This document shows positions 1 through 11,103 of a DNA stretch of 64,000 nt, one piece after another. The notes beneath the pieces were generated by a model, which was not told the origin of the DNA, made no database searches, and worked only from the letters and a program-made list of their open reading frames with translations. Within the stretch, counting starts at the first letter, position 1. Every line of letters starts with the position of its first letter. Source of the DNA: Aptenodytes patagonicus (lineage: Eukaryota; Chordata; Aves; Sphenisciformes; Spheniscidae); assembly GCF_965638725.1 (NCBI RefSeq), contig NC_134981.1, forward strand, positions 41,010,849-41,074,848, written 5' to 3'. The position numbers were made by a program, and so were the translations under genes.

Positions 1-1419
1 CTCAAAAAAGCACAACCTGTAAAAATAGAATTAAAAGAACAGGTAAAACCAGTGAGAATCAAGCAATATCTAATTAACCCAGAGGTTAGACAAAGAATCA
101 AGAAATTGATTGATAAATTTTTAAAGTTTGGAATTCTTGAAGAATGTGAGTTAGAATATAATATCCCAATTTTACCAGTGAGAAAACCTTCAGGTGAATA
201 GAGATTAGTTCAGGATTTAAGGGCTATAAATCAAATAGTTAAAGACATATATCCTGCAGTTGCAAATCCATATACACTTTTAACAGCATTAAGAGAGGTT
301 CATCAGTGGTTTACAGTGCTTGATTTAAAGGATGCTTTCTTTTGTGTACCTCTGGAGAAGGAAAGCCGAAAGTTATTTGCTTTCGAGTGGGAAAATCCAC
401 AAACAGGACGAAAGACACAATTAACATGGACAAGACTGCCGCAAGGATTCAAGAATAGTCCAACGATCTTTGGTAATCAGTTGGCGAAAAATCTGGAACG
501 GTGGAAACAAAGTGATACAGAACCTAAACCTGCACATTTGCTTCTACAATACGTGGATGACATCTTGATTGCTACAGAAGAAAGACTGACCTGCATCAAG
601 GTAACAATAGACTTTTTAAACTTTCTTGGACTGAACGGGTACAAAGTTTCTAGGAATAAGGCTCAGATAGCAAGCCAAACTGTAATATATCTGGGCTTTG
701 AGGTTTCGAAAGGGCAACGACAGTTGGGAACAGACCGTAAGGAAGCAACTTGTAGTATTCTCGAACCAAGAAATGTTCATGAATTAAGAGCATTTCTGGG
801 AATGGCTGGATGGTGTCGCCTTTGGATAATGAATTACGGTCTGATAGCAAAGCCGCTTTATGAAGCCCAAAAGGTTGTACCGTTTGTGTGGGGCCCAGAA
901 CAGCGAAAAGCCTTCCTGAACTTAAAACAGGCTTTAATGACTGCACCAGCATTAGGACTTCCAGATCTAACTAAAGATTTTCAGTTATTTGTTCATGAAA
1001 GGCAACATCTTGCCCTCGGGGTGCTGACTCAGAAAATGGGAAGCTGGAAAAGACCGGTTGGGTATTTCTCCAAACAACTGGACACTGTAAGTAAAGGTTG
1101 GCCTACATGTCTCCGAGAAGTCGCTGCTACAGTGATGTTAATACAAGAAGCCCGGAAATTAACTTTGGGAAGGACAATAACAGTATATGTGCCACACATG
1201 GTAATCACTGTTCTAGAACAAAAGGGGGGTCATTGGTTATCCCCTAGCAGAATGATGAAATACCAAGTGATTTTGACAGAACAGGATGATGTCATTTTGA
1301 AAACTACTGACTTAATTAACCCCGCAGTCTTTTTGAACTCCGTGCAGGAAGAAGGACAAATAGAACATGATTGTTTGGTGACCATTGAACATGTCTATTC
1401 CAGTCAAGAGAAGACTTAA
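1..1419 (+). pseudogene. Endogenous class I retrovirus pol: reverse transcriptase, left arm
   Basis: This is the RT part of a gammaretrovirus-like pol that copied viral RNA into DNA in its infectious ancestor. Visible motifs are LDLKDAFF with the first catalytic Asp, TWTRLPQGFKNSP, and the YVDD box (about 547-560), followed by the thumb and connection regions. The frame is open from 202 to 1419 but carries a TAG at 199-201, where related enzymes have a Trp in a conserved block, so the copy is dead without readthrough. The 5' part of pol lies outside the window; the mirrored copy shows that protease is upstream. A frameshift near 1400-1420 separates it from RNase H. It is identical to 19160-20578. 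Confidence 0.9.
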
Positions 1420-2075
1420 AGGATAGACTGTTGGAGGATCCTGATTGGGAATTATACACGGACGGTAGCAGTTTTGTGGAGGACGGGATCCGATATGCAG
1501 GCTATGCGGTGACTACTGAGAATGCTGTTGTAGAAGCAAATTCTTTACCCTGCACAACTTCAGCCCAAAAGGCAGAATTGATAGCCTTGACGAGGGCATT
1601 AGAGCTAAGTGAGGGGAAGAAAGTGAATATTTGGACTGATTCAAAATATGCCTTTGGCGTGGTACATGTTTATGGAGCCCTGTGGAAGGAAAGGGGATTA
1701 TTATCCTCTCAGGGGACGAGTATTAAATAAAAAGAAGAAATCTTAAAATTAATACAAACAGTCCAAAAACCAATTAAGGTGGCAATCATGCACTGTAAAG
1801 CACATCAATTGGGAAATACAAAAGAAATTATAGGAAACAAATTGGCAGACAGGACAGCTAGGAGAATTGCAAAAAGAGATGCCTTACAAATGGCATTGAT
1901 CCCTACTAAAACCATTGCTCTACCAAAGGAGAAACCTAAATATTCAGAGGAAGATGAGAAATTAGGTAAGTTGTTAGATGCAAAAAAAGAATCTGGCAGG
2001 ATGATGGATAACATCACAAGGCCAAGTAGTAGTCCCACCACTAATAATGAGAGAAATAATACAGACAAAACATAA
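1420..2075 (+). pseudogene. Class I ERV pol: RNase H domain, left arm
   Basis: This domain degrades the RNA strand during reverse transcription. The catalytic set can be followed: Asp in YTDGSS, Glu in AQKAELIAL, Asp in IWTDSKYAFG and Asp in GNKLADRTARR. The frame is broken by a TAA at 1728-1730, after which the same frame continues to 2075. It lies between the RT and integrase segments in normal pol order. Apart from the breaks, all four active-site residues survive, which suggests a moderately young insertion (inference). Confidence 0.88.
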
Positions 2076-3093
2076 GGAATGTCATTGGGGAGCAGAAGCA
2101 TTGGTGGCACTTTTAAGAAAACAAAAAATATAAGTAAAAATGCTAGAAATGGCTAAAATGATAACTGCAAAATGTGAGATATGTTTGAAAAACAACCCAG
2201 TTGTAAAGAAAAAGGTTCAAATGGGAATATTGAAATCGGGAATGGAACCAGGAGATTATTGGCAAATTGATTTTTCAGAATTACCTTGCCAAAATGGGTA
2301 TCGGTACATTTTGGTAGGGGTTGATACTTTTACAGGATGGCCAGAAGCCTTTCCCTGTCGGACCAACCAAGCAAAAGAAGTCATTAAGTGGCTATTGCAG
2401 GAAATTATCCCGAGATTTGGAGTACCTATCGGAATATCTTCAGATAGAGGTCCACATTTTATTGCAGAAGTGGTGCAGGGCGTTAGTAAAATGTTGGGAA
2501 TTACCTGGAACTTACATACACCTTGGAGGCCATAATCCAGTGGTAAAGTAGAAAGAATGAATCAAACATTGAAAAGACAGATTAGTAAAACCTGTCAAGT
2601 AAAAAGTCAGGAAACTAATTTGAAATGGCCTCAGGCACTCCCATTGGCTCTTTTGCGAATTTGGATTCAACCTAAGAGTGGAACCTTAATTAGTCCATAT
2701 GAGTTGTTATGCGGAAAACTGTATGAGTCTCCAGAACCAAATTTGAATGTACATATAAAAGGAAAACAAGATATATATAACTATCTACTTTCCCTAGGAA
2801 AAACTTTGACTGCGTTTCGGAGTGTAGTTGTTTGGAACAGGACTCTGTCTTTGGAGAATCCAGTACATGATTTCCAACCAGGAGATTATGTTTATGTGAA
2901 AACATGGACTTCTGAACCCCTTCAGGAACGTTGGAAAGGACCTTTCCAAGTACTGTTGACTACCTTCACCGCCATCAAGAAAGCTGAATCAGAAGCGTGG
3001 ATACACTACACCAGGGTGAAGAAAGCCTCACCGTCGTGGAAAATTGTCAATAAGGAAGATAAGACCTCAAAATTGACTCTAAAATATGTCTAA
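2076..3093 (+). pseudogene. Class I ERV pol: integrase, left arm
   Basis: This is a retroviral integrase that joined viral DNA to host DNA in the ancestor. The second Cys pair of the HHCC zinc site is in CEICLKNN. The catalytic Asp residues lie in QIDFSELP and SSDRGPHF, and the Glu in SGKVERMN. A TAA at 2533-2535 falls between the second Asp and the Glu and splits the catalytic core. The C-terminal part (to 3093) has the basic GDYVYVKTW/RWKGPFQV type of region seen in gammaretroviral integrases. Its end overlaps the start of the env remnant by 8 bases. Confidence 0.88.
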
Positions 3094-3421
3094 TTTTGTG
3101 TATTGTTTTCAGAAATGGGAATGGATATTGGTTTGGATGTTAGTGGGAACCAATTTTCTAGCGAAATTTGAACCAGCTGGAGAATTAGTAAAACATGGAA
3201 ATTTATTAAAGTTGGGATGTAATTCTACTCAAATTCCAAACCTTAATCCTGAGGAGATGAAAATCTTCAAGGGACTAGGATGGAATTTGAGTTCATGGAT
3301 AAAATCACTGATTAGCACTGCATTAGTCTTGTTGATAATCTTTTAACAATTATTTTGATTTACTATTGTTTAAAAAGGCAAATAAACAGTAAGACTGCAT
3401 TTAATTGAATGATCATCCAAG
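3086..3421 (+). pseudogene. Internally deleted env remnant, left arm
   Basis: An open frame of 86 codons (3086-3346) starts with a hydrophobic leader-like stretch and ends in a transmembrane-like stretch (WIKSLISTALVLLIIF). The downstream sequence in another frame continues hydrophobic residues and a basic tail (YYCLKRQ). It begins 8 bases before the integrase stop and ends just before the polypurine tract, where env belongs. At about 260 bp against the usual 1.8-2 kb, most of the surface and fusion regions are gone. The assignment rests on position and the membrane anchor. Confidence 0.6.
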
Positions 3422-3545
3422 CAGTGGCCAGACAACAAGATGAACAAGAAACAGTTCCGAAGATTCCCACTAAAATATAATGATTCTCACTAATTTAAAA
3501 ATAAATGTTAGAATGAAAGTATTGAAATGATTTTCAAAACTTTCA

Positions 3546-3556
3546 AAGGGGGGAAA
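3546..3556 (+). other. Polypurine tract
   Basis: A purine run (AAAGGGGGGAAA-like) ends directly at the TG start of LTR1. This is the plus-strand DNA primer site expected before a 3' LTR. Confidence 0.8.
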
Positions 3557-4181
3557 TGTTGAAGATGATCTTAAGTTTTACTGAATCTTTCTATGTTTGT
3601 TTGTGAAATAATCAACTATAAGAACATCTCGATTTCAAGAAGTTAGCCTCTATGTTAGCGTAATGTATGGGTTGCTGTGTTACTTGTTATCTGAGGCTGT
3701 GTTGCTTGAAGTCCCTATTCTCTGGACCCTCTAGACCATAACCAGAGCACCTAGGTTCTATTATATATAGGATGAGTTATTTGACAGCCTGGCAAGGTAG
3801 ATATTTAGCTGGCCAACTTGGCAACAAAACCTACTTTTAAGGTGTCCTGAAGTGAACTGCCTTCATTATAATACTAAAAAACACACCCACAGGTCAAGAC
3901 AACCCTCGCCCAGGTGAAGACCCTTCCCCTGCACAAGTGTAGTAACAGAAGAGAATGACACAACCGATATTATAATTATATGTAAATCACTAACCAATCA
4001 TTGTAACCGGGAGCGTATTACCTTGTAATTCTTGTGTATAAATGTAACGGTGATCTAGCCATAGGTGTGCTTGATTTGTGGAAATTCCACCTTGCACCCG
4101 GCGCCGCAATAAAGAATGCCTGCTTTCTAAAACTCCAAATTGAGTCTTAGGGAGTTCCTCATCTGCCGACTTACGGTAACA
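3557..4181 (+). mobile_element. LTR1 (class I ERV LTR), left arm
   Basis: This 625-bp LTR starts TGTTGAAG and ends GGTAACA (TGTT/AACA inverted ends). It has TATAAAT at 4037-4043 and AATAAA at 4108-4113, giving a short R region of about 40-50 bases. It has pol and an env remnant on its left and a leader and gag on its right. It therefore serves at once as the 3' LTR of one element and the 5' LTR of another. Eleven bases after the LTR, a TGG at 4192-4194 could begin a primer site, but I could not assign a tRNA. Confidence 0.88.
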
Positions 4182-5566
4182 AATACGGGGGCTGGTATTC
4201 CCTGAAGCTTAACCCTGTGTCTGTGTGTGAGTGAGACTGAATACCTGAAAGTCCAAAGTGAGCGAGGTTCCCCTTAAGGGGAGCCCGGCCCAATTTATGT
4301 ACAAAAACTACTCTCCTAAAACTCAAAAGTTTTTGGAAAAATGGAATTGCTATACTCAAGATGATCCCCCCTAAACAGTTTCCCTTAGAAGGCACTTTCA
4401 ATTTTGATAAAATAATGCACTTAAGAGCAGCCTTAGAAAACAAAAAAACCAAGGTACCCCAGACTCAGTGGGATGCCATTTTAGTTGGTATGATGAGGCA
4501 TCTAAGCGACGCACCGAGTCACAAACTCGGAGCCTAAAAGACTCCCAGGAAAAGCTAAAACAAGAAGTTAAAAATTTGAAAGAGAAATTGGCTGATCAAC
4601 AAACTAAACCTCCTCAGCATTTGTATCCTTCTCTCACACATGCTACTGCTCCGGTACAGCCGGATATTGTGGGTGACCTTATAGATTTAGGTTATTTTTC
4701 TCATCCACCCCCATATCTTCCAGATAACCCAGATGAACAGGAGGAGGAAATTGACTCCACCACTAGCCCTGAGTCTGCACCCTCAGTCCCTCCTAATTAC
4801 AATACCAAGGAACTTGAGGGCCCCAGCATTCGACAACAAAAGAAAAATGTTAAGAAAAATGACAAGGAAACAGTAAAAACTACACAAAATTGTCCATTGA
4901 GAGAAGTATCCAGATCTGATGCCAATCTTGTCTAAAAAAACTGCCAAACATCCAGGAAGAACCTGAGAAATTTAAGGAGGAGCTTCAGATAACAATTAAC
5001 TGTGTTAACCCAACCTGGGCTGATATGGATTAGCTTCTTAGAGCTGCAGTGCCACAAGAAACTTTAATAAGGCTGTATGACACAGCCAAGTGGCCAGCAC
5101 AGCCCGTTCCAAACACTGATATTAAACAGCAAAGAGAGTCTATTTTGAATGCTATTTCCCAAGTATGTCCTAGGAAAACAGATTGGACTAAGGTTTATGC
5201 GTGCAAACAATTCAAGGATGAAAATCTAGCAGATTACTTGGATAGATGTTTAAAAGACAAGCAGGAATAGAAAATCCAATGGAGCAAGCAAGACCTGCAC
5301 TCGTTTCAGTTTTTGTTCAAGGCTTGGATTCTAAAATTTGTGAAAATATCCAAAATCCTGTAATTGGCTTGGAGGGAAAAAGTGTAGAGGAAATATTACC
5401 AGCTGCTCAACATTTTTATAACAAATCTAAGAAAGCAAAGGAACGCAGGGAAGCTAAATTAATGGCTTTACTAATTCAGCAATTAGAAAATGCCTACACT
5501 CCCTTTAGGAAAGGTGGGAGGAGAGTATCTACCACCACCACCTGCCCCCCCACAGAGGGTGATTAA
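4182..5566 (+). pseudogene. Class I ERV leader and gag (second element), left arm
   Basis: This codes for structural proteins of a gammaretrovirus-like element different from the 20950-22092 gag. A matrix-like region (about 4300-4490, with KFLEKWNCY and FNFDKIMHLRAALE in shifted frames) is followed by a proline/glutamate-rich linker with a PPPYLP late-domain-like motif (about 4705). Next come capsid segments at 5049-5270 (ENLADYLDRC) and 5246-5566, including a basic KKAKERREAK coil. The frames are split by stops near 4935, 5032 and 5270. A degenerate zinc knuckle (CYLCKQPGDW) follows at about 5610. All of it is non-functional as it stands. Confidence 0.82.
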
Positions 5567-6180
5567 GTTGTTCAAAACCTACTCAACCTGTGCATGCTGA
5601 CAATCAATGCTATCTTTGCAAGCAGCCAGGTGACTGGAAATCAGAAAGCCCTCAAGGATTTCACAACACTGGCCCACATTTTTCTTCTAGTACTCACAGA
5701 ACTGATGCCTTTGGGCCACAATCACATCACCCATCACCATAGGACGGCCTGAGGGACTGTGACATTATCGCCCCTGTCTTTTCTTTAGACCCCTCTGGAC
5801 CGTATCTGGATTGCCCTATTGCAGGAAAAACTGTAACCTGTCTCATTGATACTGGGGCTTCTCCTTCCACTTTCCATGCCTCTGATTTCCCACATGTTAC
5901 ATTGTCTTCTGAAGTTGTAAATGCTGTGGGTATTGCAGGACAATCCATTCCACATCCTGTTACAACTCCCCTAAGTGTTTCAATTGGTCCTATTTCTGAT
6001 TATCATGCTTTTCTTTTAAGCCCTACTGCTCCTGTTAACTTGTTGGGCAAAGATCTCTTGTGTAAACTAGGATGTACCATCTACTGTTCCCCGAAATGGG
6101 AATGTTCCTTGATGTCCCAGAGATGCGGCAGGAAGAATTCATCTCTCTTCTTCACCTCCTGGAGTCTGATCCTGCGTTGA
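5567..6180 (+). pseudogene. Class I ERV nucleocapsid remnant and protease, left arm
   Basis: A retropepsin-like protease carries the active-site motif LIDTGASPS (about 5845-5870), a flap region, and the C-terminal VNLLGKDLL motif (about 6035-6060). It follows the second gag in normal order. The degenerate Cys-Cys-His/Trp knuckle upstream (about 5610-5640) is the nucleocapsid relic. A pol that could continue it is found only at 8816 in the spacer, after about 2.6 kb of foreign sequence. Confidence 0.82.
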
Positions 6181-6971
6181 TGCCTATAAGCATCATTAAT
6201 TTTATTGATGCCTATAAGCATTTTTAATTTTAAAGCCTCATATTTAACAGGGAAAGATCAGACTTGGGAAGCAAGTATCTTACAAGATTTATATCCTTAG
6301 ATGCAAGTTTAATTTGATTGTAGGCTGAAATGAAAATGAAATTATTTGAAGGGCAGACCTTACTACTGAAATCCTAAATAAATCCTAAATAAAACATTTT
6401 AAGCCAAAATATGCCTTGAAATTCACGTAAACCAACTGCAGGTGCAGATTCAGGAAAACATCTTTACTCCAAAAAGGCCCTTAGGATGTAGGCTTTCAAT
6501 CTTAATCAAGTTAAAATTAACTAAGCATGTGGTTAGTCATTCTCTTAAGTACATTCCTGAACAGGGACTTAAGCAATTGCCTAAATGTTTTCCTGAATCA
6601 GGGCCCTGAAAGTTAAACAGGGAAGGGCAGCAACTATTTCTTTATGTGCATATTTCTACTTTGCTATACAAAATGTTTCACAGGACAATGGGAACTTTCT
6701 AACTATGCTGATATTCATACTTGAAAAAACATGAGAGAGCGCTGGGCTCTTTTCTGTACTGCTTCAAAATGTCAAATAAATTGTTTCCTTTTGGCTAAAC
6801 AGAGCAGTCAACTTTGCGGAATACAGTTTATTAAACAAACGAGTATTGGTTACTACACCTAATTACAGACAAAATACTGTGAATAAAGAATGCACTTATC
6901 ACAGATATCAATGACTATCAGTTAATTACTTTTGAAATGGTCTTCCTAATGCTATAAGTTTAAGTCTGTTA

Positions 6972-7072
6972 ATGCAGTTATTTAATAATAATATTAACAG
7001 TTATTTAATAATTATTAGCAGTTATTTAATAATAATATTAACTGTAAATGCAGTTATTTAATAACAATCAGA
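6972..7072. repeat. AT-rich tandem repeat
   Basis: A unit of roughly 20-27 bases built on CAGTTATTTAATAATAATATTAA is repeated about four times with variation. The same block lies in the right arm at about 13507-13607. Confidence 0.8.
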
Positions 7073-7299
7073 AGTCATATTACAGTAGTAGTAAACATTT
7101 TGCAGACAGTGAAATCAATTTGTTATGCAGCAGAACCAGACTTTTTGAAGTTTATCATAAGGGGAATAACAATGGAGCTGAAGCACACTAAAGATCAGGA
7201 TGTCTCTGGAATTTGAAGGTCAGTAAAAGGGAACGTCTTACTCCAAGTAACACACAACCAAATGCATTCTTTTGAAAAAACAATTATCTGAGAGCTGAG

Positions 7300-7735
7300 C
7301 AAAGGAAGACATTCAGATACCATAAAAGCCTCAGCAAGAGCTGACCCGCCCCCGCCCTGTTCCTTTGCTCGGAAGTTGCATTTAAGCTCAGTCCCTTGCC
7401 CTTGGTCCTTGTCTGAGCTACACTGCAGCTATGCCTGTGCCTGGCCATGTACCCCACTGATCTGGACTCTGACCCATGGATTTGGCCTTGGACCTGTCTT
7501 GTCACTCTGGCCTTGCCTGGCTATCAATGGACTGTGGCTGACTCTGGTCACTGTCACTGGACTTGCCCAGCTCTCCTTTTTTGGGTGCTGTGGGATTGTG
7601 CCCCTTGTTGGTGAGGCCAATGGGCCTTCCCTTGCAGTTCACCTTCCCTTGCAAAGCAGTGTTGCTCCCTTGTTGCTCCCTAATAATCTTCCCCCCCTGC
7701 TCAAAAATAAGGCTTGGTCTGTAATATGAAAGATG
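7300..7735. mobile_element. CTGG/CTTGCC-rich block, possible LTR
   Basis: An imperfect internal repetition of CTGGACTTGCC-like words, compositionally similar to 24171-24537. Both may derive from the same kind of avian LTR, but I cannot name the family and saw no clean TG/CA ends. Confidence 0.35.
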
Positions 7736-8050
7736 ACCAAATACATACATACATAGAAGGCATTACAGTGATTGAAAAGTGGTATTTAATCCACCACAGT
7801 ATTAATATAAAAAATTTGTGTCTTACCAAGAAACCACTAAGCCATGGTGAAACACAAACAAATGCCAGTAGAACCTCTTACCTGCCACAGGCAGCAGTGT
7901 AATTTCTAAAGCCAGATCTATGTTTGCAGAATTATAATTGCATTTTCAGATTTCAAAGCACTAAATAAATGGTATTGATCACTTTGGTGATTCAACTTTA
8001 GCCAAAGACAATATAGATATATCTGGCTCCATAACAGAAAAATAAATATG

Positions 8051-8735
8051 GAAAACACCAGCTGGTGTGCTTCCGGAACCCAGTGCAATCTTTGGCAAGT
8101 TGGGCCAACAAATAGAAAAAGCTAGAAAGGCCAATTAGCAGGCCTATCAGTGGGAGACCAGACACCAAGCTCCAGCCCTAACTAGAAGAAATGCAGTAGA
8201 TAAAAGACAGAACCCTCTATAACTGCTTTGCACATTGTCACAAGCAAAACAATCTCAGTTTGGGGAATTTTTACTTAATTTAATTTATTGCAAATTGACG
8301 CCAACTTCTGATCACTGATTAGGGTATTGGGGGGAAAAAAGAACATAAACAATCAAACAAGCAACTAAGGAAACTCCTTTCCTTCCCCTTCCCCAAGCTC
8401 AGCCTAAGCCAAACACCTTTCCTCCTCCCCATCCTAGTCTGAACTCCCCTTGGTTTTGCCGCACGTTACACTCAGTCCCTCCTAATTCCTTTGGTGTGAT
8501 GATGGGTGGCACAGGAGGTTGGGGTTGCATGCATAATGGTTTCTTTCTGCCATTCTCTGCTGCTTACTGGTTTTCCTCTGCTCCACCATGGGTCATCTAC
8601 AGGCCACAGTCTCTCACAGGTGTACCTGCTCCAGTGTGGGTTGCCCACGGGCCGCAGTCCCCTCAGAGGCATACCTCCTCTGGTATGGAGCACCTCCTTT
8701 CAAGAGTACACCTCCAGCTGTGTCCTCAACAATGT
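8051..8735 (-). mobile_element. Antisense LTR crossing the palindrome edge
   Basis: The stretch GTCACAAGCAAAACAATCTC and the TTTAATTTATTGC region match, in the same orientation, the antisense LTRs at 51056-51480 and 59097-60164. The CC(A)CAGTC repeats downstream also match. The element is continuous across 8323/8324, the arm-spacer boundary. Outer ends are uncertain. Confidence 0.65.
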
Positions 8736-8815
8736 CCCTTTCCCACATCTCTTCTTCGTGTCTCCCCAAGAGTGTCTCCAGACCCCTATTTTTCTCCAGG
8801 ACATCTTAGAGCAAG

Positions 8816-9604
8816 TACCTTCCCAGCTTTGGTCTTCTCACACTAATGAAGTAGGTCACATGCTAAGTGCTGAACCTGTCCAAAGTACTGTAAATCGGGA
8901 AAAGCCTCTCTTGTGTGTTTCTCAGTATCCTATCTCAAAGGAAGCTGAGGAAGGTGTCCGACTAGTTACTGATGCCCTTTTGCAGCAAGGTATTATTGTT
9001 CGTACTCGCAGCCATTGTAACACTCCCATTTTGCCTGTTAAAAAGACAGGGAAGAACATCTACCGATTCATCCAGGATGTCCATGAGGTTAATGCTGTTG
9101 TTTTACCATCCTTTCCTGTAGTACCTAATCCTGCTACTATTCTCTCTTGCATTCCAGCAACTGCAACTTATTTTACAGTTGTGGATATCTTTGCTCTGCT
9201 TTCTTTTCTATTCCCATACACCCTGATAGCCAATTTTTATTCTCTTTCACCTATCAGGGCCTGCAATATGCCTGGACTCGTCTCCCTCAGGGATATAACG
9301 AGTCTCCCACTATCTTTTCTCAAATTCTTAAAAAAGACTTAGATTCTGTTACTTTCCCAGGGAATTCTACCTTGATTCAATACGGATGACCTTCTTTTAG
9401 CCTCCTCTGACTTAAAGACTTGCAAACAGGACTGTATCGCCCTTCTCACTGCCTTAGCCAAACAAGGTCAGAAGGCCTCTAAAGATAAACTTCAACTGTG
9501 CCAGCCTAGATTTTCTTACTTAGGCCACAAGATTTCTGCAGGTGAGCGACATTTGTCTCACTCCCGTATACAAGCTATTTTATCTACCTTATTTGCTCTG
9601 TTTT
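8816..9604 (+). pseudogene. Class I ERV pol: reverse transcriptase in spacer
   Basis: This is a gammaretrovirus-like RT beginning with the EQVPSQLW and YPISKEAEEG regions (8813-8960), then the FIQDVHEVN and WTRLPQGYNESP motifs in two frames. The YxDD box at 9381-9390 reads TAC G GAT GAC, two bases short of a full codon, so the catalytic box is split by a frameshift. It is probably the continuation of the gag-protease at 4182-6180 (same strand, same class, correct order). No protein could be made from it. Confidence 0.82.
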
Positions 9605-10333
9605 AAATCCTGCTTCCCTTTTGCCACCCCCTATGGATGGCGAACCCCATGACTGTCTTTCTTTGACTGAACAGCTCCTTACCCCACGGCCCGATTTTCA
9701 GGATGTGCCCTTGCTCAGTCCAGATCTTATCCTTTTTGTAGATGCCTCTTGCCTCCGAGATTCAACCGGAAAGCTTGTTTCCAGCTATGCTGTCTGTACT
9801 GCGCATGACATAATGGAGGCCTTTTCTCTTCCTTCTTTCTCTTTTGCACAAGTTGCTGAACTTGTTGCTCTTACCAGTGCCTGTATTCTGGCTCAGAGTC
9901 AATCTGCAACTATACTGACTCTCGCTATGCCTTTGGTGTTGTACATGACTTTGGTCAGCTTTGGAAACAATGTGGTTTTCTTACCTCTACAGGTTCCCCT
10001 ATCAAGAATGGTTGTTACATGGATGCTCTTTTACAAGCCCTTCTCCTACCCTCTCCTTTAGCTATTGTTAAATGTCAGGCCCATGTTACCCTGTATGATG
10101 TTGTCACGCAAGGAAATGACCTGGCTGATCATTCTGCCAGGACCACAGCCCTTTCTGGCCCAAAGGCTCCTGATTATGTTCTTATTTGCCTTCTGAATCT
10201 GATTCACCTTCTCTTTCAGAACTTTCATTATTGCAGGACAATGCACCTGCAACTGAGAAGGACTCTTGGCTCCGCAGTGGTTGCCAATTACACCCAGATT
10301 CTTTATGGCGCTCTCCAGATGACCACCTGGTAG
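9605..10333 (+). pseudogene. Class I ERV pol: RNase H in spacer
   Basis: The N-terminal catalytic Asp lies in LILFVDASCL, the Glu region in QVAELVALTSA, and a shifted-frame DSRYAF-like block follows near 9920. The C-terminal part (10019-10160) has KCQAHV and GNDLADHSA. Frames change at about 9910-10020, so the domain is broken. It lies between RT and integrase in normal order. Confidence 0.75.
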
Positions 10334-11094
10334 CACCTTACTCTTTTACCCTACCTTGCTTGTGTGTCACATTCCGTGGCGCACACTAGCAAAGGGGGGA
10401 TGATTGCTGCAATACAGCGAGATCGGTTTGCTCCAAACTCTTCTGCAATAACACAGCAGTACTGCAGTACCTGTCCCATCTGCTTGGCCCATAACATTGG
10501 CCAGCATATAAAAAAAAATCCCCGCAACACATCCCAAACCTTGGGGACTCTGTTAATCTGCAGATGGATTTCATCCATATGTCTAAATATCGTAACCTAG
10601 AATATGTACTTGTAATCACTGACATGTTCTCGGGATGGGTTGAGGCTTATCCTTGCAAACATGATGATGCCACTATTGTGGCCAAGAAACTTTTAAGAGA
10701 CTTGATACCTCAATTTGGCATTCCTCTTACTATAGATAGTGATTGAGGCACTCATTTCACAAGCCATTTGATTCAGAATATTTGCAAAGCTTTGAACATT
10801 AAGCAACACCTGCATTGCACCTACCATCCTCAGTCCAGCGGTGCAGTAGAAAGAAGAAACTCTGACCTGAAAAGTAAATTAGCTAAGATATGTGAAGAAA
10901 CAGGACTAAAATGGCCAGATGCACTGCCGTTAGCATTGATGCATATGCGAAGCACAGCAAATACAAAGCATGGCCTTTCTCCTCATGAGATCTTTATGGA
11001 ATGGCCTATGCGCCTTCCTCATTTGCCACTTGAAGCACCGCATAAACTTGACCTGCAATTGGCTGACAATTCAATTGCTCTTTTGAGGGTGCTG
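10334..11094 (+). pseudogene. Class I ERV pol: integrase in spacer
   Basis: Zinc-site cysteines lie in CSTCPICL (about 10470-10490). The catalytic Asp residues are in QMDFIHM and TIDSD, and the Glu in SGAVERRN. A TGA at 10744-10746 (a CGA-to-TGA type change) follows the second Asp and cuts the core domain. Sequence like the integrase C terminus stops at about 11094, where minus-strand ERVL-like sequence begins, so env and a 3' LTR are missing. Confidence 0.8.
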
Positions 11095-11103
11095 GACAGC
11101 AGC

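Larger units (their letters stand above)
6181..8050. other. Unassigned arm sequence (no gene seen)
   Basis: AT-rich sequence with no credible coding frame. It starts with a 29-base unit repeated twice (TTGATGCCTATAAGCAT at about 6179 and 6208). It contains the AT-rich tandem repeat at about 6972-7072 and the CTGG-rich block at 7300-7735, both listed separately, and a short (ATAC)n run at 7741. It may be the inside or flank of a non-autonomous element inserted between protease and RT of the second ERV. Confidence 0.5.
1..8323. repeat. Left arm of giant inverted repeat (palindrome)
   Basis: Every base compared in this arm is the reverse complement of the base at 20579 minus its position. All long open frames, including their internal stops, recur identically on the opposite strand in 12256-20578. 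The match begins at base 1 and breaks at 8324 (g facing a at 12255). At the inner end the sequence runs without a break into the spacer inside an LTR, so the left arm looks like the ancestral copy and the right arm like the inserted copy (inference). The outer end is cut by the window. Confidence 0.95.

Noticed and set aside
7376..7729. 117-codon open frame in the arm (and mirror at 12850-13203)
   Set aside because: It lies in a CTGG-rich repetitive block, is Trp/Cys/Leu-rich by composition, and overlaps open frames on the other strand. It looks like compositional openness, not a gene.
8506..9342. 278-codon open frame
   Set aside because: The first third is LTR sequence and only the later part is RT, so it is a chance read-through and not a single gene.
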